From: an uncultured Mesocricetibacter sp.
Lineage (GTDB): Bacteria > Pseudomonadota > Gammaproteobacteria > Enterobacterales > Pasteurellaceae
Direction of reading: 5' to 3'
Length of the DNA stretch: 14,454 bases
Assembly: GCA_905373425.1 (NCBI GenBank)
Contig: CAJPST010000033.1
Span: 1-14,454, forward strand
The notes below the pieces were generated by a model that was not told the origin of the DNA, did not search any database, and saw nothing but the letters and a program-made list of their open reading frames with translations. A program made the position numbers and the translations under genes. Positions 1-6,324 of the stretch are shown here, in pieces. Each line of letters opens with the position of its first letter. The first letter of the stretch is position 1.

Positions 1-1
1 G

Positions 2-85
2 GAAATCGTTAGCCAAGATATGTTAACATTAATTCTTGTGTTTACTCTATCTTATAAAGAAAAACTACGTATAAAAATGTGCTAA
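2..85 (+). CDS. 3' end of an unidentified reading frame (partial)
   Basis: The frame is open from the left edge for 27 codons and stops at TAA 83-85. The visible peptide has a hydrophobic stretch (MLTLILVFTLSY) followed by a short basic tail (KEKLRIKMC). It could be the C-terminus of a gene that begins outside the window and converges on the MipA-like gene, only 24 bases apart. A run of 27 open codons in AT-rich DNA may equally be chance. No family is recognised and no terminator is evident after it. Confidence 0.25.
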   Translation, partial: EIVSQDMLTLILVFTLSYKEKLRIKMC

Positions 86-109
86 AACTACCAGTTTGTT
101 AGTAAGTTT

Positions 110-889
110 CTAAAATGTATAGTGAATATTAAGTGCTGAGGTGATTTGCGAATCCCGTTTTATGATCGGAGAGTGTTTAACTTGTTTTGAATATTTGTCC
201 CAACCGACGGATAGTCCTATGCCAATATTATCGGTGAAGGCATAATTGGCGTTAATACCGACATTTGCGGCATGCGCTGCTTTGGCCTTATAAGCAGAAG
301 TGATTTTGCCGCCTAATTCTGCTTCTTTAATACCGAAATAATAATCGGTATATTTAGATGAATAATAGCTTGCACCAATATAAGGGGAAAGAACAAATTG
401 CTGACTTAGAGAAAAATTCCTAGTTAACATAACGCCTCCGCTGATGCCGCGTTTTCCTGTGTTTCCTTCTAATAGAAGAAGGGTGTCAGTCAACCCAGGC
501 AAGCCGTTTAAGTCATAACTTAATCTGCCGCCTATGGCAAGCTGAGTTTTGCGTTCCTGAATGCTTTGATAACCATCTTGCAAATGTTTACCTTTAACTG
601 CAAACCCATCAAACGGACTAACAAAAAGTGATAGCGTAAGATTATCATTAAGCGGTTGGTTATAACCTATTTCGCCTAATCCTATATAAAAATTATTGAG
701 TGAAAGATCAAGAGCGAAAAACGGTTTGATATCCGTTTTGTGTATAGCTGGATACAGACTACTTCCTACGCCTATACCGATACTGGCACCAACACCGATA
801 CCAGTTTTTGTGTCGTCTCCTTTTTCAACCGTCCCACCTATTAGAGGGAAAGCCACCAGCCCATATATTACTAGTTGATATTTTTTCAT
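110..889 (-). CDS. MipA/OmpV family outer-membrane beta-barrel protein
   Basis: This 259-residue protein is predicted to sit in the outer membrane as a beta-barrel. Family features are visible. They include a region around residues 55-75 with alternating strands, SPFDGFAVKG near 91-100, the QERKTQLAIGG strand near 111-121, the SSKYTDYYFGI segment near 177-187, and SPII near 240-243. The C-terminus ends in Phe (HYTF), the usual barrel-assembly signal. The N-terminus (MKKYQLVIYGLVAFPLIGG) looks like an export signal but lacks a clean Ala-X-Ala cleavage site, so the processing site is uncertain. A glycine-rich stretch GIGVGASIGIGVGSS (30-44) follows. The start is supported by GGGAGG a few bases upstream. 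Family members in other bacteria include MipA, a scaffold for the MltA/PBP1b murein machinery, and OmpV; neither partner is encoded here, so a specific role cannot be given. The gene stands alone and contains no uptake signal. Confidence 0.85.
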   Translation of the reverse strand: MKKYQLVIYGLVAFPLIGGTVEKGDDTKTGIGVGASIGIGVGSSLYPAIHKTDIKPFFALDLSLNNFYIGLGEIGYNQPLNDNLTLSLFVSPFDGFAVKGKHLQDGYQSIQERKTQLAIGGRLSYDLNGLPGLTDTLLLLEGNTGKRGISGGVMLTRNFSLSQQFVLSPYIGASYYSSKYTDYYFGIKEAELGGKITSAYKAKAAHAANVGINANYAFTDNIGIGLSVGWDKYSKQVKHSPIIKRDSQITSALNIHYTF

Positions 890-916
890 ATATGCCTCCC
901 TTAGTTTAATAGCTGA

Positions 917-946
917 ATTTTTTCACCGAATAGTTTAAAAAGTCAA
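917..946 (-). promoter_or_regulatory. Candidate promoter of the MipA/OmpV-like gene
   Basis: Reading the minus strand, a TTGACT -35 box (946-941) is followed after 18 bases by AAAAAT (922-917). The -35 box is good and the -10 box weak, about 30 bases upstream of the start codon. No operator is recognised. Confidence 0.35.
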
Positions 947-1234
947 TACTTAACTGATCCGATCTCTCCGGGTTGGTTTTCGTTTATATAAAAATCACGA
1001 ATATGAGAGTTGTATTTGAAAAACAATACACAATGTAACAAAAAATAGTGGGAATTTTTGTTCGAGGAATAAGTATGTCGGCATTAGTGCTATGCTGCTT
1101 AGCTCTGACGTAGTTCTTTAATCCGCTAAGATTTGATAAAGCCGCCTTCTCGCCACAATAGCTAGTATTCTACTGTATGTGGTTAACTTATTCGATAGGC
1201 TCCAACAGATAGTTTTATTTGAAATAGGCTGTAA

Positions 1235-1330
1235 TCATTAGTTATAACTAAAAATTATGCAACTGGTGCTCATAAGCTATCCGTTAATATTGTTTGTACG
1301 CCACAAGGCATCGAAGTACCCGTCATTGAT
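1235..1330 (+). pseudogene. Possible relic of an IS transposase
   Basis: The plus-strand frame reads TGAHKLSVNIVCTPQGIEVP followed by VIDVNSR. This resembles the 'H-K-hydrophobic-strand, reporter-strand' segment near the second catalytic Asp of IS4/IS5-type DDE transposases. The frame has stops on both sides (1232-1234 and shortly after 1370) and no start codon, so any gene is dead and mostly lost. No inverted repeats or target duplications are visible. The likeness is by eye only and rests on about 25 residues. Confidence 0.2.
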
Positions 1331-1641
1331 GTAAATTCTCGATTCAGATGGTTGCAGAGATTTGATCATGTATTTATATGTTTCCTGGCAACCTAATGAA
1401 TAATTCCTTTTGAAACAATAAGTTGAAATATAAATAACCCAACAACAATCCCGTATGTTTTTAGTATATTCTGAATTGAATATTTCCCTGCCGATTCATG
1501 ATTTCTGCTTTAAATTCAAAGCTAAAAAATAGTCTCACTTTTTTCATTACATTTTCTTGTTGATGGTAAATAGCGTTTAGTATCATTTAGCAACGATGGT
1601 TTTTTATACACAAAATACTAGCTCTTTTCTATTAAACTATG

Positions 1642-1647
1642 TATAAT
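1642..1647 (+). promoter_or_regulatory. Candidate -10 box for rplM-rpsI
   Basis: A perfect TATAAT stands about 10 bases before the structured leader. No good -35 box is found at 16-18 bases upstream. An alternative upstream pair is TTGTTG (1557-1562) and TATCAT (1581-1586), spaced 18. The position directly before the conserved-looking hairpins favours 1642. Confidence 0.45.
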
Positions 1648-1654
1648 TCTGCGA

Positions 1655-1785
1655 CCCTGTGAATGTGGCGGATTCCCACCGCGCATTATTTTGTCGAGAT
1701 CGCACTCGAAGGGGTGAAGATTAAGATAACTGGTTGTGCTTTTTTAAGCACTGGGTATTAATATTCTTATATTGGTAATTAATTA
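1655..1785 (+). promoter_or_regulatory. Structured 5' leader of rplM-rpsI (probable L13 autoregulatory site)
   Basis: The roughly 130-base untranslated leader folds into at least three hairpins. They are 1664-1685 (TGTGGCGG against CCGCGCA with one bulged G), 1694-1709 (TCGAG/CTCGA, loop of six) and 1736-1751 (GTGCTT/AAGCAC, loop TTTT). The rplM start has no strong Shine-Dalgarno sequence, which fits translation controlled by structure. In E. coli the rplM-rpsI operon is autogenously repressed by L13 acting on the rplM leader. That this leader does the same is an inference from position and structure. Confidence 0.55.
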
Positions 1786-2214
1786 ATGAAAACTTTTGTA
1801 GCAAAACCAGAAACGGTTAAACGCGACTGGTATGTAGTAGATGCGACAGGTAAAACTTTAGGTCGTTTGGCGACTGAACTAGCGCGTCGTCTTCGTGGTA
1901 AACATAAAGCTGAATATACTCCGCATGTTGATACTGGTGATTACATCATCGTGATTAACGCGGACAAAGTTGCTGTAACCGGTAACAAAGAAAGCGATAA
2001 AATTTACTACTGGCACACAGGCTATGTAGGTGGTATCAAACAAGCGACTTTTAAAGAAATGATCGCGCGCCGTCCTGAAGCAGTGATTGAAATTGCGGTT
2101 AAAGGTATGTTGCCGAAAGGTCCATTAGGCCGTGCAATGTTCCGCAAATTAAAAGTGTATGCGGGTGCTGAACACCAACACGCTGCACAACAACCACAAG
2201 TATTAGACATTTAA
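1786..2214 (+). CDS. rplM: 50S ribosomal protein L13
   Basis: This is full-length L13 (142 residues), an early-assembly protein of the large ribosomal subunit. The family signatures are evident. They include the N-terminal MKTFVAKPETVKRDWYVVDA, the GKTLGRLATELARRLRGKHK helix, DTGDYIIVINADKVAVTG near 49-66, and the GMLPKGPLGRAMFRKLKVYAG segment in the last third. It is the first gene of the conserved rplM-rpsI pair, 17 bases before rpsI. Upstream lies a structured leader likely bound by L13 itself. Nothing unusual is seen in the protein. Confidence 0.98.
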   Translation: MKTFVAKPETVKRDWYVVDATGKTLGRLATELARRLRGKHKAEYTPHVDTGDYIIVINADKVAVTGNKESDKIYYWHTGYVGGIKQATFKEMIARRPEAVIEIAVKGMLPKGPLGRAMFRKLKVYAGAEHQHAAQQPQVLDI

Positions 2215-2231
2215 TCACGAGGTTTTAGGAT

Positions 2232-2624
2232 ATGGCAGAGAATCAAAACTACGGCACAGGTCGCCGCAAAAGCTCTTCAGCTCGTGTATTTATCAAACCG
2301 GGCAATGGTAAGATCACCATCAACCAACGTGAATTAGACGTATATTTCGGTCGCGAGACTTCTCGTATGATCGTACGTCAACCATTAGAATTGGTTGAAT
2401 TAACTGATAAATTGGACCTATACATCACTGTTAAAGGTGGTGGTATTTCCGGTCAAGCGGGTGCAATCCGTCATGGTATTACCCGTGCATTGATGGAATA
2501 CGATGAAACCTTACGTCCTGCACTTCGTGCAGCCGGCTTCGTTACTCGTGACGCACGTCGCGTTGAACGTAAAAAAGTGGGTTTACACAAAGCACGTCGT
2601 CGTCCACAATACTCCAAACGTTAA
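2232..2624 (+). CDS. rpsI: 30S ribosomal protein S9
   Basis: This is full-length S9 (130 residues) of the small-subunit head. The sequence begins MAENQNYGTGRRKSSSARVF, carries the GGGISGQAGAIRHGITRAL core near 73-91, and ends in the basic tail KARRRPQYSKR. In known ribosomes the extreme C-terminal Lys-Arg reaches the P-site tRNA anticodon loop, and that tail is intact here. It is co-transcribed with rplM and is preceded by an AGGT/AGGA-type ribosome binding site. A hairpin terminator follows 25 bases after its stop. Confidence 0.98.
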   Translation: MAENQNYGTGRRKSSSARVFIKPGNGKITINQRELDVYFGRETSRMIVRQPLELVELTDKLDLYITVKGGGISGQAGAIRHGITRALMEYDETLRPALRAAGFVTRDARRVERKKVGLHKARRRPQYSKR

Positions 2625-2649
2625 TTTTATATTTCCGTTTATATTCAAG

Positions 2650-2683
2650 AAATTGCAAGTCGAAAGGCTTGCAATTTTTTTTT
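2650..2683 (+). terminator. Rho-independent terminator of rplM-rpsI
   Basis: A ten-base stem AAATTGCAAG / CTTGCAATTT with loop TCGAAAGG is followed by an uninterrupted run of T. It stands directly downstream of rpsI and fits intrinsic termination. Confidence 0.9.
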
Positions 2684-2837
2684 GAATTAAATTAAGGCAT
2701 ACTAATTAATAAATTGATGAGAGCCGCTATACTAATAGCTATATTATTTTCTAATATTTCGTTTTATATTGTTTTGTTCATCTAGTTGGAATATGATGAT
2801 TTTTCTAATGAATCCCCTTTCGATAATTATCCGCTTA

Positions 2838-2846
2838 AAGTGCGGT
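2838..2846 (+). repeat. DNA uptake signal (intergenic, before ratA)
   Basis: This is an exact AAGTGCGGT core followed by the typical T-rich flank (CGATTTTTT). It lies just upstream of the ratA -10 box. A short CCGC/GCGG inverted repeat includes part of it. Confidence 0.9.
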
Positions 2847-2875
2847 CGATTTTTTATGAGTTTTTAAGCTATAAT
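2846..2875 (+). promoter_or_regulatory. Candidate promoter of the ratA cluster
   Basis: A perfect TATAAT lies at 2870-2875, 32 bases before the ratA start. A weak -35 (TCGATT, 2846-2851) sits 18 bases upstream and touches the uptake signal. It is the only good -10 box in the gap between the rpsI terminator and ratA, so it probably drives ratA-rnfH-roxA-xseA. Confidence 0.5.
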
Positions 2876-2907
2876 GCGTAGCATTATTTCTTTCAGAAAA
2901 TGCTAAA

Positions 2908-3348
2908 ATGCCGATTATCAATCAAAAATCACTGGTTGCATACAGCGCGGAACAAATGTATCAATTAGTGAATAACTATCAGGCTTATCCCGAATTTTTG
3001 CCAGGATGCGTCGCAAGTCAAACACTTATTCAAGGAGAACATCAACAAACAGCTGAATTAACTATTAGTAAAGCCGGTATCAGCCATAAATTTACCACTC
3101 GAAATACTATGTCTGAAAACAGTTCCATTAAAATGCAGTTGGTTGATGGGCCTTTTAAATTTTTGCACGGAGAATGGTGTTTTAAACCTATTGATGAACA
3201 ATGCTGTCAAATATCGCTATATTTAGAATTTGAATTTTCTAACCCTCTGATTGGAATGGCTTTTGGTAAGATTTTTACTCATTTGACAAACAAGATGATT
3301 GATGCATTCAAGCAACGAGCTAAAGAGGTCTATAATGGCACAAATTAA
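2908..3348 (+). CDS. ratA: RatA family START/Coq10-like protein
   Basis: This 146-residue single-domain protein belongs to the polyketide cyclase/START-like fold that includes E. coli RatA and mitochondrial Coq10. Recognisable parts are the N-terminal strand-helix (SLVAYSAEQMYQLVNNYQAYPEFLPGC near 8-34), the central strands ending in DGPFKFLHGEWCF near 80-92, and the long C-terminal helix (MIDAFKQRAKEVY). E. coli RatA was described as binding 50S subunits and blocking 70S association, while Coq10 homologues bind quinone or lipid. The sequence alone does not say which role applies. It overlaps rnfH by 14 bases, so the two are probably translationally coupled. Confidence 0.9.
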   Translation: MPIINQKSLVAYSAEQMYQLVNNYQAYPEFLPGCVASQTLIQGEHQQTAELTISKAGISHKFTTRNTMSENSSIKMQLVDGPFKFLHGEWCFKPIDEQCCQISLYLEFEFSNPLIGMAFGKIFTHLTNKMIDAFKQRAKEVYNGTN

Positions 3349-3679
3349 AATTGAAATAGCATATGCCTTACCGGAACACTATTACTTGAAGAGGTTGGAT
3401 GTGGAGGAAGGATGTAGCATTCAAACAGCGATTTTACAATCCGGTATTTTGAAACAATTTACAGAGATTGATTTGCGAGAAAATAAAGTGGGTATTTTCA
3501 GTCGCCCTGCTAAATTGAGCGATGTGCTAAATGATGGTGATCGTGTTGAAATCTATCGGCCGCTGCTTGCTGATCCAAAAGAAATCCGCCGTAAACGTGC
3601 CGAACAACAAGCTCAGGAATTGCAGGCCAGAAAAGATGCTGAAAAACAAACTAAAAAGGAACACAAAAACGATGATTAA
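3335..3679 (+). CDS. rnfH: RnfH family ubiquitin-fold protein (RatB)
   Basis: This 114-residue protein belongs to the RnfH/UPF0125 family, a small beta-grasp (ubiquitin-like) fold. The visible family core is KIEIAYALPEHYYLKRLDV near 4-22, KVGIFSRPAKLSDVLNDGDRVEIYRPLLADPKE near 51-83, and a charged Lys/Glu/Gln-rich C-terminal tail. The frame is open further upstream, but the start at 3335 has GAGG before it and gives the canonical N-terminus. The upstream Met would overlap ratA more. It lies between ratA and roxA, overlapping both, and not in an rnf electron-transport operon; the molecular role is not established. Confidence 0.9.
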   Translation: MAQIKIEIAYALPEHYYLKRLDVEEGCSIQTAILQSGILKQFTEIDLRENKVGIFSRPAKLSDVLNDGDRVEIYRPLLADPKEIRRKRAEQQAQELQARKDAEKQTKKEHKNDD

Positions 3680-4871
3680 ATTTTGTTTACCCGAATCTAT
3701 TACAGCGGAAACTTTTCTGCGTGACTATTGGCAGAAAAAAACATTGTTGATTAAAAACGGGCTTCCGCAAATTGTCGGACAGTTTGAGCCGCAAGACATT
3801 ATTGAATTAGCACAAAATGAAGATGTTACGGCGCGCTTAATTAAACAATATGCCGATGACAACTGGAAATTAACAACCTCACCGCTCTCAAAATCGGATT
3901 TTTCAGGCTTGCCTGCACAATGGTCGGTGTTGGTGCAAAATATGGAACAATGGTCGCCGGAGCTAGGGCAAATGTGGCAAGCATTCGGTTTTATCCCACA
4001 ATGGCAACGTGATGACATTATGGTGTCTTATGCCCCTCAAGGAGGATCGGTTGGACGACATTATGATGAGTATGATGTATTTCTAGTGCAGGGGTATGGT
4101 CATCGCCGTTGGCAGCTCGGTAAATGGTGTGATCCAAGCACAGAATTCAAACCGAATCAGCCAATTCGTATTTTTGATGATATGGGTGAGATAATTTTTG
4201 ATGAAATTCTTTCGCCGGGTGATGTGCTCTATGTGCCGTCTCGCTTATCTCATTACGGTGTTGCACAGGATGATTGTTTAACTTTTTCTTTCGGGTTGCG
4301 CTATCCGAATTTAGCAGATTTATTGGAAAATGTTAGTAGATGTTTTGGTCATCAGAATCCCGATATTAATTTAACTGAATTTTACCTGCCTCTTAGATTA
4401 ACTCCATCGTTGCAAAATAGCGGAAAATTAGACCGCACTTCGGTTCAAAATATGAAACGTCAGTTATTAGACGCATTAGCTGAATCGCCAGAGTTTGATC
4501 TATTATTTGAGCAAGCGGTAGCAAATACAGTAAGTGCCCGTCGTTATGAGTTGTTACTAGGCGACGAAGTGGCTGATCCTGATGAAGTGCGGTCACTTTT
4601 AGAAGAGAATTTTGTGTTACAGCAGGATAATAACTGCAAATTACTCTATACCGAAAATCCTCTAAAGATTTATGCTAACGGTGAATGGTTAGACGAACTA
4701 AATCCACTTGAGGCGACATTGCTAAAACGGCTTGCGGACGGGGAGACAGTCACTTTCGCCGATTTGGAAAAGTTAGCAGCGCAGGCGGAAGACGCTGAAA
4801 CCGCAATGGAGTTATTGCTTGATAGCATTTGTAATTGGTTGGATGATGGCTGGGCGCTGTTAAATGAATGA
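3672..4871 (+). CDS. roxA: Ribosomal protein L16 arginine 3-hydroxylase (JmjC oxygenase, YcfD/RoxA)
   Basis: This 399-residue 2-oxoglutarate/Fe(II) oxygenase matches E. coli YcfD/RoxA, which hydroxylates one arginine of ribosomal protein L16. The JmjC iron ligands are visible as H130 and D132 in GRHYDEYD, and H194 in VPSRLSHYG. They correspond to H125, D127 and H187 in E. coli. The C-terminal part (about 215-399) fits the dimerisation and winged-helix regions of the family. The frame is open for 47 more codons upstream inside rnfH. The start at 3672 is preferred because it gives the family N-terminus (MIKFCLPESITAETFLRDYW) and an 8-base overlap with the rnfH stop. The gene carries two exact uptake signals. 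Confidence 0.95.
   Translation: MIKFCLPESITAETFLRDYWQKKTLLIKNGLPQIVGQFEPQDIIELAQNEDVTARLIKQYADDNWKLTTSPLSKSDFSGLPAQWSVLVQNMEQWSPELGQMWQAFGFIPQWQRDDIMVSYAPQGGSVGRHYDEYDVFLVQGYGHRRWQLGKWCDPSTEFKPNQPIRIFDDMGEIIFDEILSPGDVLYVPSRLSHYGVAQDDCLTFSFGLRYPNLADLLENVSRCFGHQNPDINLTEFYLPLRLTPSLQNSGKLDRTSVQNMKRQLLDALAESPEFDLLFEQAVANTVSARRYELLLGDEVADPDEVRSLLEENFVLQQDNNCKLLYTENPLKIYANGEWLDELNPLEATLLKRLADGETVTFADLEKLAAQAEDAETAMELLLDSICNWLDDGWALLNE
4432..4440 (-). repeat. DNA uptake signal in roxA
   Basis: This is an exact ACCGCACTT (AAGTGCGGT on the minus strand) with AT-rich flank. It is read as Asp-Arg-Thr-Ser in RoxA. Confidence 0.9.
4585..4593 (+). repeat. DNA uptake signal in roxA
   Basis: This is an exact AAGTGCGGT followed by CACTTTTA, read as Glu-Val-Arg-Ser in RoxA. 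Confidence 0.9.
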
Positions 4872-6201
4872 CAATATTTATTCTGTCAGCCAACTAAATC
4901 AGTCTGTACGAGTGATTTTAGAAGGTCAACTCGGCTTAGTGTGGTTAATGGGGGAAATTTCTAATTTTAGCCAACCCGTATCGGGACATTGGTATCTGAC
5001 GCTGAAAGATGAAAATGCACAGGTTCGCTGTGCAATGTTTCGCATGAAAAATCTGCGTGTTACATTTAAGCCTCAGAACGGAATGCAGGTGTTGGTACGG
5101 GCGGCGGTCAGTTTGTACGAACCGCGTGGTGATTACCAATTAATTATTGAAAGTATGCACCCTGCCGGCGAAGGTTTATTACAGCAACAGTTTGAAGCAC
5201 TAAAGCTAAAATTAGCCGCAGAAGGCTTGTTTGCGCAAAACCTGAAAAAAAATATACCGCACTTTTGTCAATCCGTCGGTGTGATTACATCTAAAACCGG
5301 GGCAGCGTTGCAGGACATTTTGCATATTTTACAACGTCGTGATCCGAGTTTAAAAGTAGTAATTTATCCTACATCGGTGCAAGGCAAAGAAGCGACGGCA
5401 GAAATTGCGCAAATGATCGAATTAGCAAATCAACGCAATGAAGTTGATGTATTGATTGTTGGGCGTGGTGGCGGTTCGTTGGAAGATTTATGGTGTTTCA
5501 ATGAGGAAACGGTGGCGCGTGCGATTTTTAATTCCGCACTACCGGTGATCAGTGCGGTAGGACATGAAACCGATGTTACCATTGCTGATTTTGTTGCAGA
5601 TGTGCGAGCTCCCACTCCATCAGCTGCTGCCGAGTTAGTTAGTCGTGATCAAGGCGAATTATTACAGCAATTAAGTTACAAACAACAACGGCTGGAAATG
5701 GCTCTGGATCGTTTGTTTACGCGAAAAAATCAACAATTACAGCGGCTAGCCTTGCGACTACAAAATCAACATCCGCAAGCACAACTACGAGGGCAGCGTC
5801 AGCACATCACACAGTTGGAATATCGTTTGCATACGGCAATGCGACGTAAGGTTGAAAAAACAGGTGAAAAACTGACCGCACTTTCTCTTCGTTTAACAAA
5901 AAATCCTCTACCGTTGCGCGTACAACGCCAAGCACAACAGATGGAACAGCTCAAAGTGCGGTTAAATTTGGGCTGGAAAAAGAATTTGTCTGTCAAACAA
6001 TACCAACTTGCAAGTCTATGCGCTAAATTAGACGGTTTAAGTCCGTTGAAAGTGCTGGCACGCGGTTATTCTATTGCTGAAAATGAGCAAGGTAAGGCGA
6101 TTACGGAAATAACGCAAATACGGCAAGGTGAACAGTTACGCACCAGATTAAGTAACGGAATTATTTTTAGCACGGTGATAAAAACAGAAAAAATCCCGTA
6201 A
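4864..6201 (+). CDS. xseA: Exodeoxyribonuclease VII large subunit
   Basis: XseA (445 residues) is the catalytic subunit of exonuclease VII, which degrades single-stranded DNA together with XseB. The N-terminal OB-fold spans about residues 5-105 (GEISNFSQPVSGHWYLTLKD). The catalytic core holds D151 (ALQDIL), R201 (GRGGGSLEDLW), and H234 and D237 (AVGHETD). These match the E. coli residues D155, R205, H238 and D241. A coiled-coil region rich in Gln/Leu/Arg follows, then the C-terminal LARGYSI segment. It overlaps the roxA stop by 8 bases and ends the cluster. xseB is not in the window. Three exact uptake signals lie inside it. Confidence 0.97.
   Translation: MNDNIYSVSQLNQSVRVILEGQLGLVWLMGEISNFSQPVSGHWYLTLKDENAQVRCAMFRMKNLRVTFKPQNGMQVLVRAAVSLYEPRGDYQLIIESMHPAGEGLLQQQFEALKLKLAAEGLFAQNLKKNIPHFCQSVGVITSKTGAALQDILHILQRRDPSLKVVIYPTSVQGKEATAEIAQMIELANQRNEVDVLIVGRGGGSLEDLWCFNEETVARAIFNSALPVISAVGHETDVTIADFVADVRAPTPSAAAELVSRDQGELLQQLSYKQQRLEMALDRLFTRKNQQLQRLALRLQNQHPQAQLRGQRQHITQLEYRLHTAMRRKVEKTGEKLTALSLRLTKNPLPLRVQRQAQQMEQLKVRLNLGWKKNLSVKQYQLASLCAKLDGLSPLKVLARGYSIAENEQGKAITEITQIRQGEQLRTRLSNGIIFSTVIKTEKIP
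5256..5264 (-). repeat. DNA uptake signal in xseA
   Basis: This is an exact ACCGCACTT, read as Ile-Pro-His-Phe in XseA. Confidence 0.9.
5875..5883 (-). repeat. DNA uptake signal in xseA (coiled-coil region)
   Basis: This is an exact ACCGCACTT read as Thr-Ala-Leu. It forms an inverted pair with the copy at 5954-5962, 70 bases apart. Confidence 0.9.
5954..5962 (+). repeat. DNA uptake signal in xseA (coiled-coil region)
   Basis: This is an exact AAGTGCGGT followed by TAAATTT, read as Lys-Val-Arg-Leu. Confidence 0.9.
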
Positions 6202-6256
6202 TTGAGGGAACATTTGGATTAAAATTCAGTCAAATAGAGGCAAATGGTTGCTAAAG

Positions 6257-6285
6257 TTGACATTTAGCCGGATTTGAGAGAATAT
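6257..6285 (+). promoter_or_regulatory. Candidate promoter of the mla-ibaG-murA run
   Basis: A perfect TTGACA -35 box (6257-6262) is followed after exactly 17 bases by GAATAT (6280-6285), a modest -10 box. It sits in the 123-base gap after xseA and about 40 bases before the mlaF start. Because transcription would begin near 6292, the longer mlaF frame starting with TTG at 6274 would not be on this transcript. Confidence 0.55.
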
Positions 6286-6324
6286 CCGCTTTTATTTTTT
6301 AGAGAGAACGAATGGAAGAATTTT

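Larger units (their letters stand above)
890..1641. other. Gene-poor interval of about 750 bases
   Basis: No intact gene is seen on either strand between the MipA-like gene and the rplM promoter. Stops are dense in all frames and no strong terminator, tRNA or repeat array is recognised. The only peptide-like segment is at 1256-1330 and is described separately as a possible transposase relic. The interval also has no uptake signal. It could be decayed foreign DNA or ordinary non-coding sequence. Confidence 0.5.

Noticed and set aside
3531..3671. Upstream extension of roxA by 47 codons within rnfH.
   Set aside because: The extension is the shadow of rnfH in another frame, and homologous RoxA proteins begin at the MIKF start.
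2908..3679. ratA-rnfH as a true toxin-antitoxin system.
   Set aside because: The historical RatA/RatB label suggests it. The gene set is a conserved housekeeping arrangement and RnfH has not been shown here, or by any feature of the sequence, to act as an antitoxin.
6274..6324. Longer mlaF start (TTG at 6274) adding 17 residues.
   Set aside because: The probable -10 box at 6280-6285 lies inside this extension, and the start at 6325 has a ribosome binding site and the expected N-terminus.
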